From Aureimonas sp. AU12 (lineage in GTDB: Bacteria; Pseudomonadota; Alphaproteobacteria; Rhizobiales; Rhizobiaceae), in the NCBI RefSeq assembly GCF_001463705.1, contig NZ_BBWH01000004.1:1-64000 (forward strand): 64,000 bases of DNA. Direction: 5' to 3'. Below, in pieces: positions 21,637-30,712 of this stretch. Made by a program: the position numbers and the translations under genes. The notes below the pieces were generated by a model. The model saw only the letters and a list, made by a program, of their open reading frames with translations. It was not told where the DNA came from and did no database searches. Position 1 is the first letter of the stretch. Every line of letters starts with the position of its first letter.

Positions 21637-21669
21637 GATTATAGCGACGTCTCGAAGGAAAGCCACCCC

Positions 21670-22452
21670 ATGGCGACTCAACCGGCCGTTCTGATCACAG
21701 GTGCCTCAAGCGGCATCGGCATGACCTATGCGGATCGCTTCGCGCGCCGCGGCCACGACCTCGTCCTGGTCGCGCGTGACGGCTTCAGGTTGGAGATTCT
21801 GGCCCAACACCTGCGCCAAGAGACCGGCGTCACGATCGACGTCATCCCGGCGGATCTGATGAAGTCCGGCGAGCGGGCCTTGGTGGAAACCCGTCTGCGC
21901 GACGATCCTCGCATCGGGATTCTCGTCAACAATGCCGGCGCGGCCATGGCCGGCGGATACGAGACGCAGGATGCCGACGCGGTGGAGCGTCTCATGGCGC
22001 TCAACACGACCGCCCTCGCTCGCCTCGCCAGCGCCGTCGCCCCGCGCTTCGTGAAGGCCGGCGAAGGCGCCATCGTCAATATCGGTTCCGTCGTCAGCCT
22101 GATGCCGGAATTCGGCCAGACCGTTTACGGCGCCACCAAAGCCTTCGTGCTCTTCTTCTCGCAGGGCCTCGCTTTCGAACTCGGGCCGAAGGGCATCTAC
22201 GTGCAGGCCGTGCTGCCCGCGGGAACGCGTACAGAGATCTGGGAACGCGCGGGCGCCGACCCCGCAGCGCTGCCACCGCTGATGGAGGTCGGCGACCTCG
22301 TGGACGCCGCCCTCGTCGGTTTCGACCGTCGCGAGGCCGTGACGATCCCGCCCCTTCACGACGCCGCACAGTGGGATGCCTTTGACGCCGCGCGGCGGGC
22401 GATGCTGCCGGGCTTCGGCGCGGTCCTGCCGGCCGAGCGCTACCGGTCCTGA
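21670..22452 (+). CDS. Short-chain dehydrogenase/reductase
   Basis: A 260-residue classical SDR using NAD(P)H on an unknown carbonyl or alcohol substrate. The Rossmann motif TGASSGIG is at residues 10-17, NNAG near 89, the catalytic Ser region in VNIGSVVS and the active-site YGATK at about 157. Position and the TetR switch suggest a role in detoxifying reactive carbonyls with the downstream MDR gene. The ATG at 21670 is the first credible start; the frame is open far upstream, but that part lies antisense to the regulator. Confidence 0.92.
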   Translation: MATQPAVLITGASSGIGMTYADRFARRGHDLVLVARDGFRLEILAQHLRQETGVTIDVIPADLMKSGERALVETRLRDDPRIGILVNNAGAAMAGGYETQDADAVERLMALNTTALARLASAVAPRFVKAGEGAIVNIGSVVSLMPEFGQTVYGATKAFVLFFSQGLAFELGPKGIYVQAVLPAGTRTEIWERAGADPAALPPLMEVGDLVDAALVGFDRREAVTIPPLHDAAQWDAFDAARRAMLPGFGAVLPAERYRS

Positions 22453-22515
22453 GCGGCCTTCGCAGCGGTCGCGACCGTCGAAGACGCACGTCCCTTCCCG
22501 GCTGGAATCTTCGCC

Positions 22516-22840
22516 ATGACCATCAAGACCCTGTTCGAACCCGATGCGCTCTGGTCGTCGAGGGCGCGACGGGCGGGCTGCGCGACGTCGCGCCGTTCGG
22601 GTACGGATCGCTGCGCCGGCGACTCAGGAAAACCTGCATCGCCAACAATGGCTACGATCTCGAACTGGCGACGTCGCGGCTGGCGCAGGATCAGGCGGGC
22701 CTCTTCGCCTTCGGTCGCCCTTTCATCGCCAATCCCGACCTCGTGGACCGGTTGAGAACCGAGACGCCCTTGGCCGCTTTCGACCCCTCGGCCCTCTACG
22801 GCGGAGGCGCTGCCGCCTATACTGACTATCCTGCGGCGAC
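22516..22840 (+). pseudogene. Old Yellow Enzyme (NemA-like) remnant, internal deletion
   Basis: From 22516 the first 12 codons read MTIKTLFEPDAL, the expected N-terminus of an alkene reductase. At about 22551 the reading shifts frame and resumes with VVEGATGGLRDVAPF, then IANNGYDLELATSRLAQDQ, FGRPFIANPDLVDRL and ALYGGGAAAYTDYPA, the C-terminal end of the OYE family. Some 200 or more residues of the barrel, including the FMN and substrate residues, are gone, and the normal stop is not in place. This is a recent-looking internal deletion, not an expressed enzyme. Confidence 0.8.
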
Positions 22841-22893
22841 CGCTTCGAGCCGTTCCCGACCTTCGCGACACCCCGCACGAAAGAGCCCATCCC

Positions 22894-23901
22894 ATGAAGG
22901 CCTTCATTCTCGACCGCTACCGGAAGAAGGGCGCACTCCGTTTCGGCGACAGACAGGAGCCCTCGCCCCTGCCTGACGACGTGGTGATCGCGGTGCGTGC
23001 CGCCGGCCTCAACCAGCTGGACTCCAAGGTCCGCGACGGCGAGTTCAAGCTCTTCCTGCCCTATCGCATGCCGCTGGTTCTCGGCCACGACGTGGCGGGC
23101 ACCGTGGTTCGCGTCGGCGCGAATGTCCGGCGCTTCCAGCCGGGCGACGAGGTCTATGCGCGCCCCCGCGACGGGCGCATCGGTGGGTTCGCCGAGTTCA
23201 TCGCGGTCGACGAGGCCGACGTGGCCCACAAGCCGGGCAATATCGGCATGGAAGAAGCGGCCTCGCTTCCGCTCGTCGCCCTGACCGCATGGCAAGCGCT
23301 GGTCGAGACGGCGACGTTGAAGCCGGGCCAGAAGGTGCTCATCCACGCGGGATCGGGCGGCGTCGGCACGATCGCCATCCAGCTCGCCAAACATCTCGGC
23401 GCGTCCGTGGCGACGACGACCAGCACGGCCAACATCGATCTGGTCAGAAGCCTCGGCGCCGATGTCGTGATCGACTACAAGACGCAGGCGTTCGAAGACG
23501 TCCTGTCCGGCTACGACGTCGTCCTCAACAGCCTCGATGCGAAGACGCTGCGCAAATCCCTTGCCGTGTTGAAGCCCGGCGGCAAGCTGATCTCGATCTC
23601 CGGACCGCCCGATCCCGCATTCGCCCGCACGCAAAGGCTGAACTGGGGGCTGCGGCAGGTCATGCGGGCCCTCAGCTTCGGCATCCGGCGCAAAGCCAAG
23701 GCCAGAAGGATCGACTATTCGTTCCTGTTTATGCGCGCCGATGGCGAACAGCTCGCCTGCATCGCATCGCTGGTCGAGGACGGCGGCATCCGCCCCGTTC
23801 TCGACCGCACCTTTCCCTTCGCGCAGACGAACGAGGCGATGGCCTATCTCGAGACCGGGCGCGCCAAGGGCAAGGTCGTCGTCACGCTCGACGACGCCTG
23901 A
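22894..23901 (+). CDS. Zinc-independent MDR-family NADP-dependent oxidoreductase
   Basis: A 335-residue quinone-oxidoreductase-like enzyme. The GroES-like N-terminal domain contains NQLDSKVRDG and PLVLGHDVAGTVVRVG; the nucleotide fold has AGSGGVGTIAIQLAKHLGA around residues 150-168. The zinc ligands of classical alcohol dehydrogenases are absent, pointing to quinone or enone/enal reduction. It probably shares the TetR-controlled transcript with the SDR gene and the OYE remnant. Confidence 0.9.
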   Translation: MKAFILDRYRKKGALRFGDRQEPSPLPDDVVIAVRAAGLNQLDSKVRDGEFKLFLPYRMPLVLGHDVAGTVVRVGANVRRFQPGDEVYARPRDGRIGGFAEFIAVDEADVAHKPGNIGMEEAASLPLVALTAWQALVETATLKPGQKVLIHAGSGGVGTIAIQLAKHLGASVATTTSTANIDLVRSLGADVVIDYKTQAFEDVLSGYDVVLNSLDAKTLRKSLAVLKPGGKLISISGPPDPAFARTQRLNWGLRQVMRALSFGIRRKAKARRIDYSFLFMRADGEQLACIASLVEDGGIRPVLDRTFPFAQTNEAMAYLETGRAKGKVVVTLDDA

Positions 23902-24003
23902 AAGCATAAACATCCCGATGGCTCGCGATGCTTGCCGTCGGGGACAGAACCCTGGCCGATCTCGACTCGAAGCCGCAGCCGTGGCCGCGAGCAGGACGAT
24001 GGC

Positions 24004-25131
24004 CTACAGGATGAAGTCCTGCGATCCGAGTTCGGGTGTCGCGTGCTGGATCGCGACGTAAGTCCCGTCGGCAAACGCGACGAAGAGGGTCGAGTCGGGC
24101 ATCCGGATCAACTGGTAGGGCTGTCCGCCGACGGCGAGACGGTCGCCGCGATAGTAGTCGAAATCGGTGATGACATCGATCGCGCCGGCTTCGTGGACGA
24201 ACGTATCGGCACCCGCCGCGCCTGTCAGGATGTTCGTGCCGCTGCCACCGAAGATGAGGTCGAGGCCGTCACCACCCTGGATCGTGTCGTTGCCGACGCC
24301 CCCGAAGATCGTCGCCCCGACGCTGCCGACGATCCGCACGAGATCGTCGCCCCCATTGGCGTAGATCGTGTTGTGTCCGTCGCCGACGATGGTGATGACG
24401 TCGCCGGCGTCGCTGGCATCGCCCGGCCCTACGCCGCCATAAATCGTGTTGTTGCCGCTGCCCTCGACGGTCAGGCTGTCGCTGCCTTGCCCGCCGAAAA
24501 CGACGTTGGCGCCGACACCCTGAATACGCACAACGTCGTCGCCGACGCCTGCGTATACGACGTTGTTGCCGGAGCCGCCGATGAAAATCGCGTCGTTGCC
24601 GCCATTGGCGAAGACGCTGTTGTTGCCGCTGCCGCGGATCGTGATGCCGTCGGAGCCGTCGAACGGGTCGCCAGCGATCGAACCTCCGGCGACCGTGTTG
24701 TTGCCGTTGCTGTCGATGGTGATCCGATCGCTGCCGCCGCCTCCCGCCACCAGATTGTCGGCAAGGTTGAGGATCGTCACGTCGTCGTCGCCGATGCCGG
24801 CATAGATCTGGCCTGCGCCGAGCGCCCGGTAGAGGACGACGTCGTTGCCGGCATTGGCGTAGATCGAGCCCGAGCCTTCGCCCGTCACGGTGATCGTGTC
24901 GGCGGCATCCTCGGTGTCGGATGGCCCGCGGCCGCCGTAGATCAGCACATGCTCGCCCGCCAGCGGCATCGCCGACAGCGTGTCGCGGCCAAGATCGCCG
25001 GTGATCGTGTCGTTGCCCGATGCGCTGGCGATCGTATCGTCGCCGGCGCTGCCGAACAGGGCTTCCGAGGCGGAGGTCCCGAGGCGGGAGAGACCGGCGA
25101 TGAGCGTCGCCATGGCGGATGTCGTTGTCAT
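24004..25131 (-). CDS. RTX beta-roll protein (hemolysin-type calcium-binding repeats)
   Basis: A 375-residue acidic, Gly/Asp/Asn-rich protein. From about residue 25 to 290 it is almost entirely nonapeptide-type repeats such as GGSGNNVVYAGVGDDVVRI and GGVGNDTIQGGDGLDLIFGG. The C-terminal end (GADTFVHEAGAIDVITDFDY, then an 'LFVAFADG' region) is the usual end of RTX proteins exported by type I secretion; there is no Sec signal. Many repeats carry NN where calcium-binding repeats have ND. Start ATG 25131 has AGGAA 7 nt upstream. No type I exporter is in the window. A secreted matrix protein is the likely role, but no enzyme domain is present. Confidence 0.88.
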   Translation of the reverse strand: MTTTSAMATLIAGLSRLGTSASEALFGSAGDDTIASASGNDTITGDLGRDTLSAMPLAGEHVLIYGGRGPSDTEDAADTITVTGEGSGSIYANAGNDVVLYRALGAGQIYAGIGDDDVTILNLADNLVAGGGGSDRITIDSNGNNTVAGGSIAGDPFDGSDGITIRGSGNNSVFANGGNDAIFIGGSGNNVVYAGVGDDVVRIQGVGANVVFGGQGSDSLTVEGSGNNTIYGGVGPGDASDAGDVITIVGDGHNTIYANGGDDLVRIVGSVGATIFGGVGNDTIQGGDGLDLIFGGSGTNILTGAAGADTFVHEAGAIDVITDFDYYRGDRLAVGGQPYQLIRMPDSTLFVAFADGTYVAIQHATPELGSQDFIL

Positions 25132-25173
25132 CGGGAAATTCCTGAACGGGAAAGGACCGGGAGACCGGTGCGG

Positions 25174-25203
25174 GGTCGCGGACACGAGGCCGTGTCCGCG
25201 ACC
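25174..25203 (-). terminator. Long hairpin between TPR and RTX genes
   Basis: A perfect 13-bp stem (25174-25186 with 25191-25203) with the loop AGGC lies between the TPR stop and the RTX start. It lacks a T tract in either direction. It may attenuate read-through from the cellulose operon or protect the upstream mRNA end. Confidence 0.55.
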
Positions 25204-25210
25204 GGCCGGC

Positions 25211-27250
25211 TCATCGCCAAGCGTTGGACTGCGAGTTGAACGTTGCGCCGATGCCGAAACGGGTGTCCTTCGTGGACTGCCGCTTGTCTTCGGCCTTGAA
25301 GATCTCGCGCGCCTCGCTGAAGCGCCGCATCTTGAAGTTTGTCCAGCCACGCAGGAGCGATGCGCCGCGATTCTGGCCGAAGCGGCGTTCGTGCTCGTCG
25401 AGAGTGGCGAGCGCCCCCTTGTAGTCGCCGGAGTCGAACGCCTTCTGCGCCTCGCGCAGAACGGCGTTGCCGCCCCCGCCCCCGCCGGCGTTCGAGCCGT
25501 TGCTGCGGGCGGCCGTGCGGGTGTTGTTACCGGACCTTGCGGCGGTTTGGCGCGGTGCCGGAGACGTGGTGCGCAGCGAGGTCGGCGGCGCGCTTTCCTT
25601 GAAGGAGGCGAGCTCGGGGAAGCTTTCGGTATAGCGCGTGCGCAGGTCCCGCAGACCCGCCGTATCCTTCAGCCGCGCCGCGACCACGGCGAGACCGACG
25701 ACGCCCTCGCGCGTCGGCTCCCAGTCGACGGATTTGGTGAACCAGCCCTTCGCCTCGTCCACCTTCCCCGCGGCCACGAGGTTCCAGCCGATCGACTGGG
25801 CGCCGAGCGGGGATTTCGAGGTTTCGACCACCGCCGCGATCCGGCGAAGGGCGGCATCGTCCAGCGCCACCGGATCGTCGCCGGTCAGCTGGTCGGAAAC
25901 GATCTCGACATAGATCTTGGCGATCTCGGGCGTGCGGGCGCGATTGTCGTAGGCGAGCGCTTCGGCGGTCTTCAGATCGCCGCCATTGCGCAGCGCCAGG
26001 ATGTAGCCTTCGAGGTTCTTCGGATCGGGATCGAGTTGCCCGGCAGCCTTGAACCAGTTCGCCGCGTCCGACCACTGTTCGAGACCGTAATAGTACCAGC
26101 CGAACAGCGCGGCGTCGTTGGCCGAGCGCGTGGCACCGACATAGGTCGCGAAGCTCGAGAGCTGTGCGGCATCGATGGGGAGTCCCGCCTCGCGTGCGGC
26201 GACCTTGCCCATCTGGCCGCGCAACGTATCGAAGCGCAGGCCGTCGAACTCGCGCTGGCCCGCCGCGGTCGGCCGACCGAAGCCGAGAAGCGCGTCGACG
26301 CCCTGCGGCGGCAGCACGGCGGACGCCTTCTGCACCGTCGCAAGGCGTTCGCCGGGATTGTCGCAATGGGCGAGGATGTAGCTGTAGAGATCGTAGGAGC
26401 GGGCGAGGTTCGAGGCGCGGGCGAAGCCCTCCCCGACCTTCCAGAGCATGTCGACATTGGCGCAGGTCAGCAGCGTCGGACGCGATTGCGCGGTGTCGAG
26501 CACGCCCTGCCAATCCTGCCGCGCATAGGCGGCATCGACGGCAGTGCGGATCTCGGCATCGGCGAGCTTCTCGGTCAGGTCGCCCGAGGGCTCCCAGCCC
26601 GGGTTCTGCGTGCGCAGCGTCTCGATCACTTCGCGCGCGCCGGTGAAATCCTTCAGCGCGTAGCGATCCCAGACCGGCTGTTCGTTGACCTTGACCACGG
26701 CGCCGAAGAGATCGGCCGGCGGTTGCCAGTCCGGATAGAGGCTCTTGAGGCGGCGGATCTCGGCCCCGACGCGGACCATGTCACGCTGCGAGGCGTAGTA
26801 GCGAAGCGCGCCGTCGTCGGCCCCCTGGGGCGCGGCCGCCGCCGCAGCTTGCGCGTCAGGCTTGGCCGGCTCGATCGAGAAGGCCGCGGCGGGCGCGCTC
26901 GGCGCGGCAGCAGCGGGCGCCGGCTCGGCGGTCACGAACGGATTGACCGGAGCCGCCGGCTTGGCCGCCGGTGGCGGCACCATCACGGCGAACGGATTGA
27001 CTCCTGCGGCCGTCGGCGCGGCAGCTACGGGAGCCGCCACCGGCGCTGGCGCGAACGTCACGGGCGCGGACGCCGCCGGCTGCAGCGCCAACGGCACGGC
27101 GATCGACGGTGCAGGGGCACCCGGTGCCGCGGCCTGCGGCGCGCCCCATCCCGCCGCGCCGAAATCGGGCGCGGCAACGGGGGTTTCCGCATGGGCGGCG
27201 AGAGCGAAGGCCAGGCTCGCGGAGGCGAGAAGAACGATCCTCACAGGCAT
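25211..27250 (-). CDS. TPR protein of the cellulose operon (BcsC-like, no barrel)
   Basis: A 679-residue exported protein. A signal peptide (MPVRIVLLASASLAFALAAHA) is followed by an Ala/Pro-rich linker to about residue 130, then helical TPR-like repeats to about 590, a Gly/Asn/Arg linker and a last repeat (AQKAFDSGDYKGALATLDEH). E. coli BcsC continues with a 16-stranded outer-membrane barrel; here the protein simply ends in ATFNSQSNAWR. So it may be the periplasmic scaffold of cellulose export without the pore. The start overlaps the bcsZ end by 10 nt. Family assignment rests on position and TPR content. Confidence 0.8.
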   Translation of the reverse strand: MPVRIVLLASASLAFALAAHAETPVAAPDFGAAGWGAPQAAAPGAPAPSIAVPLALQPAASAPVTFAPAPVAAPVAAAPTAAGVNPFAVMVPPPAAKPAAPVNPFVTAEPAPAAAAPSAPAAAFSIEPAKPDAQAAAAAAPQGADDGALRYYASQRDMVRVGAEIRRLKSLYPDWQPPADLFGAVVKVNEQPVWDRYALKDFTGAREVIETLRTQNPGWEPSGDLTEKLADAEIRTAVDAAYARQDWQGVLDTAQSRPTLLTCANVDMLWKVGEGFARASNLARSYDLYSYILAHCDNPGERLATVQKASAVLPPQGVDALLGFGRPTAAGQREFDGLRFDTLRGQMGKVAAREAGLPIDAAQLSSFATYVGATRSANDAALFGWYYYGLEQWSDAANWFKAAGQLDPDPKNLEGYILALRNGGDLKTAEALAYDNRARTPEIAKIYVEIVSDQLTGDDPVALDDAALRRIAAVVETSKSPLGAQSIGWNLVAAGKVDEAKGWFTKSVDWEPTREGVVGLAVVAARLKDTAGLRDLRTRYTESFPELASFKESAPPTSLRTTSPAPRQTAARSGNNTRTAARSNGSNAGGGGGGNAVLREAQKAFDSGDYKGALATLDEHERRFGQNRGASLLRGWTNFKMRRFSEAREIFKAEDKRQSTKDTRFGIGATFNSQSNAWR

Positions 27251-28338
27251 TGGGGATACCTTTCGGCGAGAGCCATGAGGCTCAGGAGATGGAGGGTGCT
27301 GGGATAGTAGGTCGTCGGCACGAAGCGCTTCGTGGCCTCGCTCACGTGCCCCTTGCCGAGGCTGCAGGCCACGAGGTCCGCGATTGCGAGATAGCCGGGA
27401 TCGCTCAGCCGGTTGATCGACAGGCCGACGGTCACGTCGGCGACGTCGGGCGTCGGCGGATTGGCGGCCTGCCAGCGGTCGAGATAGGGACGCAGCAGGC
27501 GGTTCTCGTCGCGCCCGAGCCAGGCGAGGTAGAGCGGCACGCGGATGGCGTTGTAGCCGAAGGTGGGCGCGAAGGCCGCGGCCGGCGCGGGCGTCTCGGC
27601 GGCCAGCGAGATCCAGTCGGTGGGCAGTTCCGCTTCCCCGAAGCGCGCGGCCTTGGCGAGGCGAAGGCCGCTCTTCAGCAGCCTCGCCTCCTCGAGGGAC
27701 GGCGAGATCGTCTCCAGTTCGAGGAGCGCGGGGAAGATCCAGTAGGACAGGTTGACCACCGGACCGTCGGGTTGCTCTCCCTTGGCGAAGCCTTGCGCCG
27801 CCGGAAGAAGCATCTTGCCGTTCGGCCCGTCGACCAGAGCCTGGGCCACCACCGCATCGACGATGAGACGGGCGCGGGCGCGCCAGTCCGGCTCCTTCCA
27901 GCGTTCCGAGGCGCGCAGCAGCGCCCAGGCGATGAGAAGGTCGCCATCGGTGGCGTCGTTGCGATCGGTGACGCGCGGCTCGGCGGCCGGCTCCCACTTC
28001 CACGCCGCGAGCGCATCGTCGCGCACGAAGAGCTCGCGGTCGGTCCAGTCCCAGATCCGCTCGAAGCCCTGCCGGTCGCCCGCCGCCACGGCGATGAGCA
28101 TGCCGTAGCCCTGCCCCTCGCTGTGGCTGATCGACTGGTTGTCGTCGTCGATGACGCGCCCTTCGGGCGACACGAAGCGGCTCTGATAAAGCGGCCACGA
28201 ACCGATGATGTAGTCCTCAGGCAGGATCTCGGGCTGAGCCCGGGTCGCCGCAACCGCTGGCGATGCGGCGACAGCGAGCCCCGGCGTCAGCACGGCAAGG
28301 AGACCGGCCGCGGCAACGATCATGGACAGACGCGCCAT
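27241..28338 (-). CDS. bcsZ: Cellulose-operon endoglucanase, glycoside hydrolase family 8
   Basis: Periplasmic endo-beta-1,4-glucanase that trims nascent cellulose. It has a signal peptide (MARLSMIVAAAGLLAVLTPG), the catalytic acid in SHSEGQGYGM (E74) and the GH8 signature NDATDGDLLIAWALL with D131. Length 365 residues, normal for BcsZ. The ATG at 28338 overlaps the bcsB stop (TGATG); a GTG one codon earlier is possible. It overlaps the downstream TPR gene by 10 nt, so the set is translationally coupled. Confidence 0.93.
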   Translation of the reverse strand: MARLSMIVAAAGLLAVLTPGLAVAASPAVAATRAQPEILPEDYIIGSWPLYQSRFVSPEGRVIDDDNQSISHSEGQGYGMLIAVAAGDRQGFERIWDWTDRELFVRDDALAAWKWEPAAEPRVTDRNDATDGDLLIAWALLRASERWKEPDWRARARLIVDAVVAQALVDGPNGKMLLPAAQGFAKGEQPDGPVVNLSYWIFPALLELETISPSLEEARLLKSGLRLAKAARFGEAELPTDWISLAAETPAPAAAFAPTFGYNAIRVPLYLAWLGRDENRLLRPYLDRWQAANPPTPDVADVTVGLSINRLSDPGYLAIADLVACSLGKGHVSEATKRFVPTTYYPSTLHLLSLMALAERYPQCL

Positions 28339-30695
28339 CACCGGTCCTTCTCGCCGAGGCCGCGCAGGAAGACCAGCGTGGTCAGGCCGAGGAGGATCGA
28401 AGCCGAGAGGAGCAGGATCATGTAGCTCTGCGCGTGGCGCGAGAACCAGCCGGCCAGCACCAGACGCGCATTGCCGATCGAGCGCGGCTGCGTCTCGAAG
28501 AGGCGCTCCTCGGAGCTCGGCGTCGCGGTGATCGAGCCGTCGGTCTTCGAGACCACCGAAACCGCGCCAGCGAGCGCGCTCCAGTTGTCGCCGCCCGTCA
28601 GGCTGCGAACACCGCTGGCGAGCGCTTCGGTGGTCGGAGCCGCGACGAGCGTCCAGGCCGCGGCCGCAGCGCGCGGCGCGGGCGCCTGCGCCACCAGCAA
28701 CGCCTCGTCCGGCAGCGCCGTGAAGCGCGTCGGGTCGGACGAAGCCTCGCGACGCAGCTTCGAGGCGATCGAGGTGACGAAGGGGCGGGTCAGTTCAACG
28801 AATCGCTGCCTGTAGTCGACGGGTTCGGCGAAGGACGAGAGGATCCCGCCATCGCCGGCTGCCGGCGTCGCCGGATCGTCGCCGACCACCTCGCCGGTCG
28901 CCGCCTCCGCCTCGATCGAGGTCCAGGCGCCGAGCTGGACCGGCTCGTCGGCCGGCGACGGCTCGTCCGACCCGCTGCGCACGCGCACGGCATCGAGGAG
29001 TTCGGGCGGCAGCGCGGCGTAGGCGCCGACAGCCAGGAGATTGCCGCTTTCCTCATGCGGCATCGCGCTGACCATGTGGGTGTCGCGCACCGTGCCCGAG
29101 CCGATCGACATCTTGGCGACGATCGTCGCCGCCGCATCGAGCGCGCTCGGATCGGCGCCGGGAACGTAGACCGCCAGTGCGCGGTCGATCTCGGGCGCCT
29201 GCTGGCCGATGCCGGCCATCGTGGCCGACAGGTCGGGATAGTGGCCGACGCGAGCGAGCGAGGGCATTTCCAGCGTCGACGAGCCGCCGAGCATGAAGCG
29301 GGCCGAAGCATTCTGCTGGGCGCTGGCGTCGCACACCGAGTCGGACGCGCGCGGCACGATCGCTTCGAAGCTGATCGTGTTGAGACCCGGCTTCAGCGTG
29401 TCGAGCGGCAGGCGGAGGCGCTGCTTCTCGATCGTGCCGGCGCGCGGCGAACTGAGCGACAGCGTCGCGACGATGCGCCCGTTGGCGCGGGTTATGAACT
29501 GGGCGTTGTCGGACAGGCCCTTGGCATAGGCCGCGTCGAGGAGGATCGAGGCGTAGTCGTAGTCGGCGGCATAGAAGTCCGCCGGCAGGGCGAGCGTCAG
29601 GCTTTCGCGGAAAAAACGGCCGGTGAACGGCCGGTCGTCACTGCCGAATTCCGAGAGGCTGATCGACTGCCCGTCGGCGATGCGACGCCCGCGTCCGTTC
29701 TCGAGCGCGCGCAGGCCCGAGGCCGTGCCCATCAGCTTGGTGCTCTGTGCGGCGTTGCGCAGTTGCGCCAGCGCGGCCTGCACCTCGTCGGACGTCGCAC
29801 CGGACACGACGAGACGCGGACGGCTGCCGTCGCGGCCGGGCAGGAAGCTGACGTTCGGCCAGGCCGTGTTGCCGGTGCGCGGCGCATCCGGCAGCTCCGA
29901 GAAGGTGCCGACCGCGACGTCGAGACCTGGGCCGTCACGGCTTTCGGTGCCGAGATGAACCGCAGGCGTCTCGAAGGCGCCGAGCAGCACAGCCGACTGG
30001 ATGGCGTTGAGCGTGCGGTCGATCTCGGCGGGCGTCGCGCCGGCGGCGAGGCGTCCGTCGATCTGAACCGCGCCCGTCTCGTCGCGCGGCAGGGCGGGCA
30101 GTTCGGAAATGTCGCCGACCCCGCTCGGCGCCGCGGCGAAACGAAAGCCGCTCGTGCGCGGGTCGATCTGCGTCCACAGCTCGTACGTGCCGTCGATCGA
30201 GCAGTCGACGCGGTGGTTCTGGCTGAGGAGGATGCGCACCGAGTTGAAGCCGGGCTGCAGCAGGCCGACGGGAACCGGCACCACCAATTGCTGCGCGCCG
30301 CCCGGCTGCAGCGGCTTCTCGCTGACGGCGACGTCGTTGATCAGCACCCGCAGCATCGAGGTTTCAGGCGCCACGGAAACCGCGCTGACATAGGAGAGCA
30401 CCATGCTGGCCGCGCGCGTGCTCTGGCTCCCCGTCAGGAAGACCGCGAAGGTCTCGTGCGGGTTCTCGCCGGCCAGACTCAGCCGCGGCGCGGCGAGCGG
30501 GAACGACAGGAGGTTGGGATCGCGGACTTCAGTGATCCCCGCACCCGCCTGCGGGGCATCGGCGGTCGCCGGCCCGGACGCGGGCGCGGCGATGTCGAAA
30601 GCGGGACCGGCGGCCTGCGCGATGACAGGCGAGACGAGCGCGAGGGTGGTGGCCGCGAGGAAACCCCGGCAGATGTTCATTCGATCAATCGGCAT
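28338..30695 (-). CDS. bcsB: Cellulose synthase periplasmic subunit
   Basis: Periplasmic, membrane-anchored partner of BcsA that guides the glucan chain. The 785-residue product has an N-terminal signal (FLAATTLALVSPVIAQA), carbohydrate-binding and flavodoxin-like repeats (for example ENPHETFAVFLTGSQSTRAA and LPADFYAADYDYASILLDAA), and one C-terminal transmembrane anchor (MILLLSASILLGLTTLVFLR) required for BcsA activation. A start at M6 (30680) is also possible. It follows bcsA by 17 nt. Confidence 0.94.
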   Translation of the reverse strand: MPIDRMNICRGFLAATTLALVSPVIAQAAGPAFDIAAPASGPATADAPQAGAGITEVRDPNLLSFPLAAPRLSLAGENPHETFAVFLTGSQSTRAASMVLSYVSAVSVAPETSMLRVLINDVAVSEKPLQPGGAQQLVVPVPVGLLQPGFNSVRILLSQNHRVDCSIDGTYELWTQIDPRTSGFRFAAAPSGVGDISELPALPRDETGAVQIDGRLAAGATPAEIDRTLNAIQSAVLLGAFETPAVHLGTESRDGPGLDVAVGTFSELPDAPRTGNTAWPNVSFLPGRDGSRPRLVVSGATSDEVQAALAQLRNAAQSTKLMGTASGLRALENGRGRRIADGQSISLSEFGSDDRPFTGRFFRESLTLALPADFYAADYDYASILLDAAYAKGLSDNAQFITRANGRIVATLSLSSPRAGTIEKQRLRLPLDTLKPGLNTISFEAIVPRASDSVCDASAQQNASARFMLGGSSTLEMPSLARVGHYPDLSATMAGIGQQAPEIDRALAVYVPGADPSALDAAATIVAKMSIGSGTVRDTHMVSAMPHEESGNLLAVGAYAALPPELLDAVRVRSGSDEPSPADEPVQLGAWTSIEAEAATGEVVGDDPATPAAGDGGILSSFAEPVDYRQRFVELTRPFVTSIASKLRREASSDPTRFTALPDEALLVAQAPAPRAAAAAWTLVAAPTTEALASGVRSLTGGDNWSALAGAVSVVSKTDGSITATPSSEERLFETQPRSIGNARLVLAGWFSRHAQSYMILLLSASILLGLTTLVFLRGLGEKDR

Positions 30696-30712
30696 CGGTT
30701 CGACCTCCTGCG

